Assembly: GCA_938075455.1 (NCBI GenBank)
Contig: CALJHN010000009.1
Location: 1 to 64,000 of the forward strand
Source: an uncultured Flavobacteriales bacterium
GTDB lineage: Bacteria; Bacteroidota; Bacteroidia; Flavobacteriales_D; Parvicellaceae
Length of the DNA: 64,000 nucleotides
Direction of reading: 5' to 3'
The translations under genes and the position numbers were made by a program. Below, piece after piece: positions 8,743-18,426 of this stretch (position 1 is the first letter of the stretch; every line of letters begins with the position of its first letter). The notes beneath the pieces were generated by a model. It was not told the origin of the DNA. It did not search any database and was given only the letters and a program-made list of their open reading frames with translations.

Positions 8743-11193
8743 ATGCCATTTTATTCCCGTTTTAAAAAAACATTTTGGTTATTGTTTATTTTGTTTGCTA
8801 GTAGCACTATAATAAATAGTCAAAATGCTACTATTTACGGATCTGTTCGTGATGGTGAAGACTCAGAAATTTTAATTGGGGTTAATATCCAAACCCAAGA
8901 GAAAATAGGGACAATAACAGACTTTAATGGTAAATATTCTATAGAACTACCTAATGGTGATCACACCTTAATCTTTAAATACATTGGATATAAGACTGTT
9001 AAGAAAACAATTTCTGTTATTAAAAATCAGATGGTTTTATTAAATGTAGTTTTAGTAGCTGTAAATAATCAATTGGATGAAATGGTAATTTCTGCTAATA
9101 AATATGAAGAAAAGTTAGGAGATGTTTCTGTCTCAATGTCTATAATTAAACCCGATTTAATTGAAAATAAGGCTACAAGAGATGCTGAATCTATAATTGA
9201 ACAAGTGCCAGGAGTTCAAATTAATGAAAATCAGGTAAGTATAAGAGGAGGAAGTGGTTGGAGCTATGGTGCTGGTAGTCGAGTAATGGTAATGGTAGAT
9301 GGGATGCCCATGCTTGCCGGAGATGCAAATGATATTAAATGGACTGGTATTCCGCTAGAAAACATATCGCAAATAGAGATTTTAAAAGGTGCTTCTTCCG
9401 TACTTTATGGTTCTTCTGCTTTAAATGGTGTAATAAATATTAGAACTCAATATCCAAAAGAAAAGCCCATTACAAAAATTAATATCTCCAATGGTTTTTA
9501 TATGTCGGGGTTTGGAACTAGAAAGGGAACATCTCTTTTAGGTGGTGACTCAATTTTAGACCAAAGAAGTGACCAAACATGGTGGACCCAGCCAAGAGGA
9601 TATGTTCAAGGAAACTTTACCCATTTAAATAAAATTAATGAATACAATGAGCTAGTAGTTGGAGGCTCATTTATGAAAGATCAAGGTTATCGTTTTGGAT
9701 CTGACGATCAAAGAACTAGGATTAATGCCGGGTGGAAGCACTTTTCAAAAAAATATAATGGTTTGTCCTATGGTTTAAACCTTAATAATAATTTCAATAA
9801 AAATACACTGTTTTTCTTGTGGGCTGGTCAAGACAGTGTACTTCATGCACTTGGTGGAACTAATTCACAAAGCACCACAATGAGTACTTCAAGATCCTCA
9901 AGAATAATTGTTGATCCTTATATTTCATTGGTTACTAAGAATGGGAAAGAGCATCACTTTAAAACTAGGTACTACAGAACAAATAATGTAAATAATACCA
10001 ATCAGAATGCACTTTCTGATTTTGTGTTTGGAGAATATCAATTTCAACAAAAATTTAAAGGTAATACTAACTTAACAAGCGGAGCTAGTGGCTCTTTTAC
10101 CAATGTAGTTTCTGAACTTTATGGAAACCATCAATCTTCCAATCTTGCTGCATATTTACAAACCAATAAAAAATGGGATAAAATAAGTATCACTGCTGGG
10201 ATGCGAATGGAGTATTTTAAAATTGACGAGGTAGAATCGAATGCAAAGTTATTTGGAAAAAATTTGAGTATTCCATTTCAACCTGTATTTCGAATTGGAG
10301 GAACCTATAACCCACTCAAATATACATTTCTAAGAGCATCTTATGGTCAAGGTTACAGATTCCCATCAATAGCCGAAAAGTATATCTCTACTTTTGTGGG
10401 AGGACTAAATGTCTTTCCAAATGTGAACATTCAACCTGAGTATGGGTGGAGTGGGGAAATAGGAATAAAACAAGGTTTTTCCATTAATAAATTTAAAGGT
10501 TATGTTGATTTGTCAGGTTTTATTACCCAATATACCGATATGATGGAATTTATGTTTGGGTTTTATGACTTAGACGGGTCAGACATAAATACAGCTGAGC
10601 TTCAATCTATTGTAATTAATAATGGAATTGGAGTATTATCTAATTATTTAGGGGCGAGAAGTACAAACATTCAAAATGCAAATATTCCAGGTTTTGAAAT
10701 AAGTATTGTAGGCCAAGGTAACTTTACAGAAAATATTTCATTTAGTACTTTAGCTGGATATACCTACGTCCATCCTTCTCCAATTGATGCAGACTCTTTA
10801 TACCTTTTAACATTTAGCAATCCAAATTTTGATAATCCAAAAAATACCACACTTAAGTATCGAAACAAACATATGGTTAAAATTGATTTTCAAATAGATT
10901 ATAAAAAATTTGCAATTGGATTAAGTACTAGATATGCCAGTTTAATGGAAAATATCGATGATGTTTTTGTAACTCCAATTGCAGGAATTGAAATATTACC
11001 AGGATACGGAACCTATAGAAATTCTCGGATGACAGGAGATTTAGTTTTTGATACGCGTTTGGCCTATAGTATCAACCAAAAATCTAAATTTTCGTTACTA
11101 GTTAATAATTTATTAAATAGAGAGTATACCAATAGACCTGGAAATGTCTTACCGCCAAGAACCATTCTATGGCAATACTCATTAAATTTTTAA
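8743..11193 (+). CDS. TonB-dependent outer-membrane receptor with carboxypeptidase-like regulatory domain
   Basis: The 816 residues include a signal peptide (to about residue 26), a CarboxypepD_reg-like domain (about 28-115, with GVNIQTQEKIGTITDFNGKYS), a plug domain (about 125-235, with VPGVQINENQVSIRGG and ILKGASSVLYGSSALNGVINI) and a C-terminal beta-barrel ending in an aromatic residue (SLNF). Receptors of this class import siderophores, vitamins or glycans using TonB energy. The ligand cannot be told from sequence. It ends 4 bp inside the convergent recX gene. The TonB-like gene upstream at 6190 is a possible energiser. Confidence 0.9.
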   Translation: MPFYSRFKKTFWLLFILFASSTIINSQNATIYGSVRDGEDSEILIGVNIQTQEKIGTITDFNGKYSIELPNGDHTLIFKYIGYKTVKKTISVIKNQMVLLNVVLVAVNNQLDEMVISANKYEEKLGDVSVSMSIIKPDLIENKATRDAESIIEQVPGVQINENQVSIRGGSGWSYGAGSRVMVMVDGMPMLAGDANDIKWTGIPLENISQIEILKGASSVLYGSSALNGVINIRTQYPKEKPITKINISNGFYMSGFGTRKGTSLLGGDSILDQRSDQTWWTQPRGYVQGNFTHLNKINEYNELVVGGSFMKDQGYRFGSDDQRTRINAGWKHFSKKYNGLSYGLNLNNNFNKNTLFFLWAGQDSVLHALGGTNSQSTTMSTSRSSRIIVDPYISLVTKNGKEHHFKTRYYRTNNVNNTNQNALSDFVFGEYQFQQKFKGNTNLTSGASGSFTNVVSELYGNHQSSNLAAYLQTNKKWDKISITAGMRMEYFKIDEVESNAKLFGKNLSIPFQPVFRIGGTYNPLKYTFLRASYGQGYRFPSIAEKYISTFVGGLNVFPNVNIQPEYGWSGEIGIKQGFSINKFKGYVDLSGFITQYTDMMEFMFGFYDLDGSDINTAELQSIVINNGIGVLSNYLGARSTNIQNANIPGFEISIVGQGNFTENISFSTLAGYTYVHPSPIDADSLYLLTFSNPNFDNPKNTTLKYRNKHMVKIDFQIDYKKFAIGLSTRYASLMENIDDVFVTPIAGIEILPGYGTYRNSRMTGDLVFDTRLAYSINQKSKFSLLVNNLLNREYTNRPGNVLPPRTILWQYSLNF

Positions 11194-11654
11194 TCAATTA
11201 TTAAATCAACAACTTCAAAAGATAAATCTGCCTCAAATCCTTTAAGGCTTAAATATTTTAAAATCTTTTGTTTGGAATTAAAATCATCCTTACTACCAAG
11301 AGATTTATACTTTTTTAAAGCCTCTTGCTTTGCTATATTTTTATACTTTTCATTACCAATACTATCAATTGCTGATGCAATATGGTAATCTTCAATGCCT
11401 TTTTGCATTAGATGGTGTCTTATTTTATTCTTACCCCAGAAATACAAGTTAAATCTATCGTGAACAAAAGCATTTGCATAGCGTAGATGGTCTATAAACT
11501 GGTTCTTTTTGAGTTCGTTGATTAATTTGTTTTTCTCTACAATCTTAAGCTTATATTTGGAGGATATTATTAATGCTTCCTTAGCTGATAACTCCTTTTT
11601 CGAGCATTTATTAGACAAGAAAAGATAGGCTTTTTTATACTCTTCACTTAGCAT
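11190..11654 (-). CDS. recX: Regulatory protein RecX
   Basis: The 154-residue, all-helical protein is built of three-helix repeats and contains the RecX signatures FIDHLRYANAFVHDRF and WGKNKIRHHLMQKGI. RecX limits RecA filament growth during recombinational repair. The length is typical. Its ATG overlaps the stop of the upstream HU/SPOR gene (TAATG), so the two are translationally coupled. Its 3' end overlaps the convergent TonB-receptor gene by 4 bp. No recA lies in the window. Confidence 0.9.
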   Translation of the reverse strand: MLSEEYKKAYLFLSNKCSKKELSAKEALIISSKYKLKIVEKNKLINELKKNQFIDHLRYANAFVHDRFNLYFWGKNKIRHHLMQKGIEDYHIASAIDSIGNEKYKNIAKQEALKKYKSLGSKDDFNSKQKILKYLSLKGFEADLSFEVVDLIID

Positions 11655-12652
11655 TACTTAGCCAAAATCCAAGAAGAAATCTGATGCCTTTTACCGATTG
11701 ATTTTTGCAACCTTTTAGCGTTATTTTTGTTTAAAAATTTACCCATTGATACCCTAAATAATTTATTTTCTTTTTTTAATTTTCTTGCGGTTATACCTTT
11801 GTTCTGTAATTTAACAATCAGATTGTTTGCATTTAACTCCTTACTAAATGAACCAATTATTACTTCAAATATTTTATTTCCAGGTTGATTACTTGTAATA
11901 ACAGCAGGCTTAATAATGTTTTTTAATTCGCTTTTTAAAATTATAGAATTACTTTTTTCTGATGTTTTTTCAATAGGGTGGATAGCTTTTATTCCTTTTT
12001 TATGGGGGGGTAACTTTACTTCTTCAATAGCATCTTTATTTTCTTTTTTAAATGTAAAAGGATTTAAATCCGAGTAGTTAAATTCTCCCCCTTGTTTTAG
12101 CAATTGTGTTTGTAAAGGAATCCAAGCAGAATAAAAAACCACTAGAATCACACTTGCGGCTAAAGCCCAATTTTTAATTTGGGGTTTTAAATATTTAGAG
12201 GAATTTAAATCAATAATTTTTTCTGATTTATTAGACATCTTAAATTCATCTATATTTAAAGGCACTAATCCATAAGACGAAGAAAGTAAATTATTGGACT
12301 TTTGCTTGAAATTTAATACCCCTTCATTATTATATAGAATGCCTATTCCTTTGAATTCATGCTGGTTTTGGGTCTTTAAATTCTTATTTATTTCTAAAAG
12401 AATGTCTTTCAACCCTTCTAAAGCATTTTCGTATGAAAAATTATTTTTTTGAGCAAAGGCGTTTACCAGTAATCCATCGTTGTTTACAAGATTTTTATTA
12501 AATAAAATTTGCTTGTGGGGAGGGTAGAAAACAGATTTTTTTTCGTCAAAATTTGCTGGCGAATATTGTGCAACAAATCCACCAAGATTTGGGAATATTA
12601 CACAATCATGTAATTGTAAAAGCTCTTTTATAATTTGATTAATTTCTAACAT
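11654..12652 (-). CDS. HU-CCDC81 and SPOR domain membrane protein
   Basis: The 332 residues begin with the bacterial HU-CCDC81 domain (about 1-75, with LHDCVIFPNLGGFVAQY) and its second copy (about 80-150). A single membrane segment follows (WALAASVILVVFYSAWIPL, about 160-180). The C-terminal SPOR domain (about 260-330) reads FEVIIGSFSKELNANNLIVKLQNKG. SPOR domains bind peptidoglycan stripped of stem peptides at the septum, and the HU-like part faces the cytoplasm and may touch DNA. The protein could therefore link nucleoid and division site, which is inference. It is coupled to recX downstream. Confidence 0.85.
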   Translation of the reverse strand: MLEINQIIKELLQLHDCVIFPNLGGFVAQYSPANFDEKKSVFYPPHKQILFNKNLVNNDGLLVNAFAQKNNFSYENALEGLKDILLEINKNLKTQNQHEFKGIGILYNNEGVLNFKQKSNNLLSSSYGLVPLNIDEFKMSNKSEKIIDLNSSKYLKPQIKNWALAASVILVVFYSAWIPLQTQLLKQGGEFNYSDLNPFTFKKENKDAIEEVKLPPHKKGIKAIHPIEKTSEKSNSIILKSELKNIIKPAVITSNQPGNKIFEVIIGSFSKELNANNLIVKLQNKGITARKLKKENKLFRVSMGKFLNKNNAKRLQKSIGKRHQISSWILAK

Positions 12653-12716
12653 TGATTATTGATTCAAATTAACAAATATTGTCTTAAGATTCCAAATCTA
12701 GGATTGTAAAAATTCC

Positions 12717-14522
12717 TTACTTGGAATTAAGACCAATAAAAACTTTATTAGCCTTCGATTTACCTAATAATTCTTCTAGTTCATTTAATGAAATAGTCTT
12801 AAGATTATTTACAGATTTATATTTAGAAAGCAGTATAGTAATTGTTTTTTCTCCAACTCCTTCTATAGTTGTTAGCTCTGTTTTAACTAATCCTTTCATA
12901 CGTCTTTTCCTATGGTGGGTAATTCCAAATCTATGAGCTTCATTTCTCATGTTTTGAATCACTTTTAGAGTTGGTGTTTTTTTATCTAAATAAAGTGGGT
13001 ATTGGTCCCCAGGGAAATAAATTTCTTCTAATCTTTTTGCAATCCCTATAATGGCTATTTTTTTGGCAAGCTTTAGCTTTTCTAAACTTTTTAAAGCACT
13101 GGACAACTGTCCTTTTCCCCCATCTACTACAATTAATTGAGGTAATGATTTTTTTTCTTGGATTAATCTTTTGTATCTTCTAAATATCACTTCTTCCATA
13201 GACGCAAAATCGTCTGGTCCCTCTACAGTTTTGATATTAAAAAGTCTATAGTCTTTTTTACTTGGTTTGCCATTTTTAAAAACAACACAAGCAGCAACTG
13301 GAAAATTCCCTTGGATATTAGAATTATCAAAACATTCCATATGAACAGGCCTTTGGTTGAGTCTCAGGTCCTTTTTAAAAATTTCCAACAATTTTAAAGT
13401 TGGGGTCTCAGGATTTTTAGTGGATTCTTTTTTTAAGAATTCTATTTTTTTTGCCAATGCATTTTTTTTAGACAATAAAAGCAATGCTTTCTTATCTCCC
13501 CTTTGAGGAATATGAAAATTAATAGCTGTTTCTAGTGCTATTAAATAAGGCGATACAATTTCTTTTACATGATCAAAAAAGTCATTTAAATTATCCGCAA
13601 TTACATAGGATATAATTTGATCTTCGCTCTCTTCTAACTTTTTCTTTACTACCGTTGTTTTTGATTTTGTAATTGCACCATTCATTACTTTTAAAGTATT
13701 AACAAAAGCATAGTTTTCATGGCTTACAATATTAATAACACCAAGAGAAGAAATATTAGAATCAACTACAACAGATTTAGCCTGAAATTTTTCAATGTTT
13801 TTAATCTTTACTTTTAGTTTTTCAGCTTCTTCATATTGATATACTTTAGCATGGCCTTTCATCTCTTCTCTTAAAGCCTTTAAGGCTTTATAGGTGTTTC
13901 CATACAAAACTTGCTTCATATTATTTAAGCGTTCTTGATAAACCTCAACATCCACTTCCCCCTGACAACATCCTTTACAATTGCCAATATAAAAGTCTAC
14001 TGATGTTTTGAAAACTTCATCTTCTATTTTTTGGGGGCTTAACTGGTGGTCGCAGGTTCGTATTTCAAAACTATCTTTTACCAATTCTAAAACAGTCTTA
14101 ACCACTTTGACTGATGGATATGGACCAAAATATAAAGAGCCATCTTTAATTTTTTTTCTAGTATAAAAAACTCTAGGGAAAAATTCATTTTTAATACAGA
14201 TCCAAGGATAAGTTTTATCGTCTTTAAGTTGAATATTATATCGAGGTTGGTATTTTTTAATTAATGAATTTTCCAGTAGCAATGCATCTATCTCAGAATT
14301 AAGTTGAATGGTTTTTAAAGATTCTACTTTTTGAACCATTACCTGAGTTTTTCTATTTTCAAATTTGATTTTATTAAAGTAGGAGCTTACTCGGTTTTTG
14401 AGTTTTTTTGCTTTACCCACGTATAGTAGAGATTCTGAGTTATCGTAAAACTGATATACCCCAGGAACATTTTCCAAGAGCGATATCTGTTGTTTTAAAC
14501 TTTTAGAAATCTCCTTCGACAT
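12717..14522 (-). CDS. uvrC: Excinuclease ABC subunit C
   Basis: The nuclease of nucleotide excision repair, cutting on both sides of the lesion. The 601 residues show the N-terminal GIY-YIG domain (VPGVYQFYD and LLYVGKAKKLKNRVSSYF), a UVR motif for UvrB binding (about 210-245), the RNase H-like domain (HMECFDNSNIQG and LIVVDGGKGQL) and the C-terminal helix-hairpin-helix (TTIEGVGEKTITILLSKY). The open frame has a TTG at 14531, but the ATG at 14522 gives the standard start. It lies downstream of the polyprenyl synthase gene (22 bp). Confidence 0.96.
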   Translation of the reverse strand: MSKEISKSLKQQISLLENVPGVYQFYDNSESLLYVGKAKKLKNRVSSYFNKIKFENRKTQVMVQKVESLKTIQLNSEIDALLLENSLIKKYQPRYNIQLKDDKTYPWICIKNEFFPRVFYTRKKIKDGSLYFGPYPSVKVVKTVLELVKDSFEIRTCDHQLSPQKIEDEVFKTSVDFYIGNCKGCCQGEVDVEVYQERLNNMKQVLYGNTYKALKALREEMKGHAKVYQYEEAEKLKVKIKNIEKFQAKSVVVDSNISSLGVINIVSHENYAFVNTLKVMNGAITKSKTTVVKKKLEESEDQIISYVIADNLNDFFDHVKEIVSPYLIALETAINFHIPQRGDKKALLLLSKKNALAKKIEFLKKESTKNPETPTLKLLEIFKKDLRLNQRPVHMECFDNSNIQGNFPVAACVVFKNGKPSKKDYRLFNIKTVEGPDDFASMEEVIFRRYKRLIQEKKSLPQLIVVDGGKGQLSSALKSLEKLKLAKKIAIIGIAKRLEEIYFPGDQYPLYLDKKTPTLKVIQNMRNEAHRFGITHHRKRRMKGLVKTELTTIEGVGEKTITILLSKYKSVNNLKTISLNELEELLGKSKANKVFIGLNSK

Positions 14523-14544
14523 ATAATTCAAAAATAAACAATCT

Positions 14545-15516
14545 TTATTTTTTTCTGTTTATTGAATAGTGAATTAGTCCAATAAAAGATTCTTTGGCAG
14601 GAGAATTGGGTAATTGATCTAGCTCTTTTAAAGCGAGATTTTTATACTCGTGCATTTTATTTTCCGCATATTGAATTCCACCATTTTCAATAACAATGGA
14701 AATAATTTTATTGACTTTTACTGGATCTTGTTTGTCTTTTTTAATGGTGTTAATTATCATTCTTTTATTATTCTTATCCACCTTTTGAAGTACATGAATA
14801 AGAGGGAGAGTTAGCTTTCTTTCCTTAATATCTAGTCCTGTAGGTTTTCCTATATCTTTTGAAAATCCATAATCAAAAATATCGTCTTTTATTTGGAAGG
14901 CCATTCCCACATAAACTCCTACTTTCTCCATAGTTTCAATAATATCTTGATTATTGGTAACAGAACATGCCCCAGTTCCACAACATGCAGCAACTAATGA
15001 AGCTGTTTTTTGTTCAATTATCTTATAATAAACATCTTCTGTGATATCCATTTTCCTTGACTTTTCCATTTGAAGAAGCTCCCCTTCGGACATTGACTTG
15101 ACTGCTTTAGTAACTATATTTAGTAAATCTATTCTATTTTCTGAGGTGGTCAAAAGAAGTCCTTGCGATAGTAAAAAATCGCCGACTAATACAGCAATTT
15201 TATTTTTCCAGAGAGCATTTATGGATAAAAATCCTCTTCTTTCAAATGCATCGTCTACCACGTCATCATGAACTAGTGTAGCTGTATGGAGTAATTCAAT
15301 TAAAGATGCTGCTGTGTATGTTCCTTCTTGGACAGGACCAAACATTTTTGCTGTTAGAAAGACAAATAATGGTCTTAACTGCTTCCCTTTTCTTTTTATA
15401 ATGTAATGGGTTATTTTATCTAAAAGGGCAACATCACTCTTCATGGCAGATTTGAATTTTTTTTCAAATAGTGCCATCTCCTTTTTAACAGGTCTTTTAA
15501 TATCTTCTACGGTCAT
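14545..15516 (-). CDS. ispB: Long-chain trans-polyprenyl diphosphate synthase
   Basis: The 323-residue protein elongates isopentenyl units into the side chain of respiratory quinones (menaquinone in this group). It carries both aspartate-rich motifs, DDVVDD within LHTATLVHDDVVDDAFERRG and DDIFD within MAFQIKDDIFDYG, plus the GKQLRP entry motif. Chain length cannot be read reliably from sequence. The ATG at 15516 is preferred over the TTG at 15540, because it puts the conserved MTVEDIKRPV segment at the N-terminus. It is followed closely by uvrC. Confidence 0.88.
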   Translation of the reverse strand: MTVEDIKRPVKKEMALFEKKFKSAMKSDVALLDKITHYIIKRKGKQLRPLFVFLTAKMFGPVQEGTYTAASLIELLHTATLVHDDVVDDAFERRGFLSINALWKNKIAVLVGDFLLSQGLLLTTSENRIDLLNIVTKAVKSMSEGELLQMEKSRKMDITEDVYYKIIEQKTASLVAACCGTGACSVTNNQDIIETMEKVGVYVGMAFQIKDDIFDYGFSKDIGKPTGLDIKERKLTLPLIHVLQKVDKNNKRMIINTIKKDKQDPVKVNKIISIVIENGGIQYAENKMHEYKNLALKELDQLPNSPAKESFIGLIHYSINRKK

Positions 15517-15591
15517 TTTCAATTGTAAACAAATATCCAAAAATTAACATTGCAATTAGTTTTTGAATAAACTTATTTACAAACCGTAATA

Positions 15592-17379
15592 TTAAAACCT
15601 AGTTTTTAAAGTTATAGTAGCTTTGTACTTAATGATTTGGCCATCATTGGAGAAGCATTCAAAATATACCAAATAAATTCCAACAGATGCTTTTTGGCCA
15701 TATTCGTTAATCCCGTCCCAAGAAAATTCTCCGGTGGCACTTAAAAGCTCATTATTTAAAACCTGTTTGATTAATCTTCCTTGATTATCGTAGATTACTG
15801 CATTTCCAACCATCCCAATTGTTGGCAAATTGTAGGTGAAAACTGCAATATCTTGGTAACCATCATTATCGGGTGAAAAAACCTCATTTAAAGCACTGAA
15901 ATCCGAGTTGGACATACTTGGAATGTATTGAGAATTAGCAACTCCTGGAGTTCCCCAACCTACATTTTCAGCTGCACTGTGCCAAGTTAAATTTGCATTA
16001 GAATTATTGCTGTTTATTAAAATTCTTTCTAAAGAAACACCCTCTGGATCTTTGATTAACTCAAAGTGCATATCGTCAGTGTAACTAAACTTATTTAGAA
16101 CTATTGAATCTGGACTTAATATATAAATAGTAGCAGAATCATTTGGATAGCTTGGTATATCCATCTGAATAAATGCTTGAGGATTATTGGTTGGATAATC
16201 ATTTATTATCTGCGATGAATCTTCTGAAAATAATGCAAAATTTCCAGGGCCTAAAATAAAATGTTGGTCTATTTGCTTTAGGTTAGATACCCCATTGTCA
16301 AAGTCAGCTACGAAATATTTATAAATATCGAAAGACTTATTGCTATTATTGACAATTTCCACATAATCTGAACCACCAGAAATCGGATCAAATAATACTT
16401 CATTTATTAAAACTTCTCCTGCTTGGGCAGTATCAGGAACCAGTATTTGTAAAGTGTCAAACATTATATTCCCAGATAAATCTTCAATATTTGATATTGT
16501 AAGTTCTAAGGTTTCATTTCCGAAAAAAGAGTCTTGAAAAATTAAATCGTATCCAGATAATGTAGTGTTAATTGAACTCGGATTTGAGAAATTACTACTG
16601 ATTAAATTATAATTATTTACATCTAAGACAGTTTGGTTCAAAGGTTCAGAGAATTGTAGCTCAATAGAATTTTTTCCAGTGACAATTGCCGCTTCAACAT
16701 ATGGAGAGAGACTATCCACAATTACACTCCCAGAAATATTAATATCGTCAAAAAAGAAATTATCATTATTTGAAGAAGTATGCTTACACCAAAGACCAGA
16801 AAAAGTGGAGAAAGTATGGTTGTTATCGCTAACTCCTAATTCATAAATAAAATTATTTCCACCTGTAGAATCGCTAAGAACTTCCCAATTCCCATTGACA
16901 TCTCGATTTACCCTAACTCTAAATTCTGGATTAACTCCAAAAGAAGTATGAATACTTGAGCCCAACAATGTTGTACTTAGTCCATCTTGTCTGTAAAGTT
17001 TTAATTTATCCAACGACCCATTTTCACCAACTCGAATAAAATAGCCTTCTAAATAGCCTTTTAAATTATTATTATTTGAAGTCAAATAGTACCTAACATT
17101 GTTATTATTTGAAGGAGAGAAATCGAGTTTTATATAAAATTCCCAAGAAATATCGGCATTGAAGTTAAGAGTCCCTGTTTCAACACACAAGTAAGAAGTA
17201 TCGGTATTAGAAGGGGCATTAAGTTGAAGCTTAAAATCCGAATTAACTATAAATTCTAAAGTATCTCCAGTCCACTTTGGATTATTATTGAAATCACCAT
17301 CTGAAAAATTTTCTGTTAATTGAGAAAAAAAAGTTCCAAAATAAATACAAAAAACAATTAAACCCCCAATCCTTTTCAT
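15592..17379 (-). CDS. Secreted lamin-tail-domain protein with T9SS-type C-terminus
   Basis: The 595 residues start with a signal peptide (to about residue 20). The N-terminal half (about 20-215) looks like a carbohydrate-binding or jelly-roll fold. An Ig-like segment with LQFSEPLNQTVLDVNNY comes next (about 225-310), then a lamin tail domain (about 318-430, with GEVLINEVLFDP and DYVEIVNNS). The C-terminus has FSPDNDGYQDIAVFTY, then NAVIYDNQGRLI, then GIYLVYFECF, a T9SS-type sorting module close to the gliding-motility C-terminal family. It is probably exported to the cell surface. Its divergent neighbour is asd, so it has its own promoter. Confidence 0.8.
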   Translation of the reverse strand: MKRIGGLIVFCIYFGTFFSQLTENFSDGDFNNNPKWTGDTLEFIVNSDFKLQLNAPSNTDTSYLCVETGTLNFNADISWEFYIKLDFSPSNNNNVRYYLTSNNNNLKGYLEGYFIRVGENGSLDKLKLYRQDGLSTTLLGSSIHTSFGVNPEFRVRVNRDVNGNWEVLSDSTGGNNFIYELGVSDNNHTFSTFSGLWCKHTSSNNDNFFFDDINISGSVIVDSLSPYVEAAIVTGKNSIELQFSEPLNQTVLDVNNYNLISSNFSNPSSINTTLSGYDLIFQDSFFGNETLELTISNIEDLSGNIMFDTLQILVPDTAQAGEVLINEVLFDPISGGSDYVEIVNNSNKSFDIYKYFVADFDNGVSNLKQIDQHFILGPGNFALFSEDSSQIINDYPTNNPQAFIQMDIPSYPNDSATIYILSPDSIVLNKFSYTDDMHFELIKDPEGVSLERILINSNNSNANLTWHSAAENVGWGTPGVANSQYIPSMSNSDFSALNEVFSPDNDGYQDIAVFTYNLPTIGMVGNAVIYDNQGRLIKQVLNNELLSATGEFSWDGINEYGQKASVGIYLVYFECFSNDGQIIKYKATITLKTRF

Positions 17380-17407
17380 GATGCAATTTTTGTAGAAATA
17401 AATATAC

Positions 17408-17415
17408 TACTTTTG
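17408..17415 (+). promoter_or_regulatory. Putative -7 box upstream of asd
   Basis: TACTTTTG matches the Bacteroidota -7 consensus TAnnTTTG exactly and ends 14 bp before the asd ATG. A TTG lies 15 bp upstream of it, somewhat closer than the usual spacing for the -33 element. The predicted leader would be only a few bases long. Confidence 0.42.
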
Positions 17416-17429
17416 GACAAAGTCATAAT

Positions 17430-18419
17430 ATGAAATTAGCTATTGTAGGATGTACTGGTCTTGTTGGAAATGAGGTTTTAAATGTTTTAAGCGAATTATC
17501 CGTTCCAATTAAGGAGCTAATTTTGGTAGCTTCTAAAAAAAATATTGGCAAAAAAGTAACATTCAAAACTAAAAAAATTAAAATTGTTGGTATCCAAGAA
17601 GCAATAGATAAAGTTCCAGAAATAGCAATCTTTTGTGCTGGTAGCAAAGTTTCCGAAAAATGGGCTCAAAAATTTGTTGACTCAGGAACAAGCGTAATAG
17701 ATAATTCCTCGTTTTTTAGAATGGAAGAAAATATTCCACTTATAGTGCCAGAAGTTAATGGAGATGTTTTAAAAAAGTCCAATAAAATAATTGCCAACCC
17801 CAATTGTTCTACTATTCAAATGGTGGTAGCATTAAATGATATTTACAAAAAATTTGGGTTAAAAAGATTGGTTATCTCTACCTACCAGTCTGTAAGTGGA
17901 ACGGGGCAAGCTGCTGTAAAACAAATGATGGATGAAAGACAAGGACTACAACCAGAAAGAGTATATCCCTATCAAATAGATCAAAATTGTTTTCCCCATG
18001 GTGGAGATTTCCTAGAAAATGGTTACACCACAGAAGAGTTGAAACTAATAAATGAAACTCGTAAAATATTTAATGACTCTAGTATTAAAATAACTGCAAC
18101 TGTGGTTAGAATCCCTGTTGTTGGAGGACATAGTGAATCTATAAATGTTGAAACCCATAAACCATTCCAAATAGAAGAGATTAAAAATACTTTATCTGAT
18201 ACCGCTGGTGTTAAAGTTCAGGACAACCCTTCAAAATTTGATTATCCAATGCCAATAACAGCCCATAAAAAAAATGATGTTTTTGTTGGAAGAATTAGAA
18301 AAGATGAAACTGTTGAAAATGGTTTAAATATTTGGATTGTTGCCGATAATTTAAGAAAAGGTGCCGCTACAAATGCAGTTCAAATAGCGGATTATATTTC
18401 TAAGAATAATCTTTTGTAA
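17430..18419 (+). CDS. asd: Aspartate-semialdehyde dehydrogenase
   Basis: Reduces aspartyl phosphate to aspartate semialdehyde, the branch point for lysine/diaminopimelate, threonine and methionine. The 329 residues have the NADP-binding VGCTGLVGNEVL at the N-terminus and the catalytic Cys126 in NPNCSTIQMV. GGHSESINVE carries the conserved substrate-binding region. The length is standard. It starts 50 bp from the divergent lamin-tail gene and precedes the MATE gene by 7 bp, so these two are probably cotranscribed. Confidence 0.95.
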   Translation: MKLAIVGCTGLVGNEVLNVLSELSVPIKELILVASKKNIGKKVTFKTKKIKIVGIQEAIDKVPEIAIFCAGSKVSEKWAQKFVDSGTSVIDNSSFFRMEENIPLIVPEVNGDVLKKSNKIIANPNCSTIQMVVALNDIYKKFGLKRLVISTYQSVSGTGQAAVKQMMDERQGLQPERVYPYQIDQNCFPHGGDFLENGYTTEELKLINETRKIFNDSSIKITATVVRIPVVGGHSESINVETHKPFQIEEIKNTLSDTAGVKVQDNPSKFDYPMPITAHKKNDVFVGRIRKDETVENGLNIWIVADNLRKGAATNAVQIADYISKNNLL

Positions 18420-18426
18420 GGTTTAG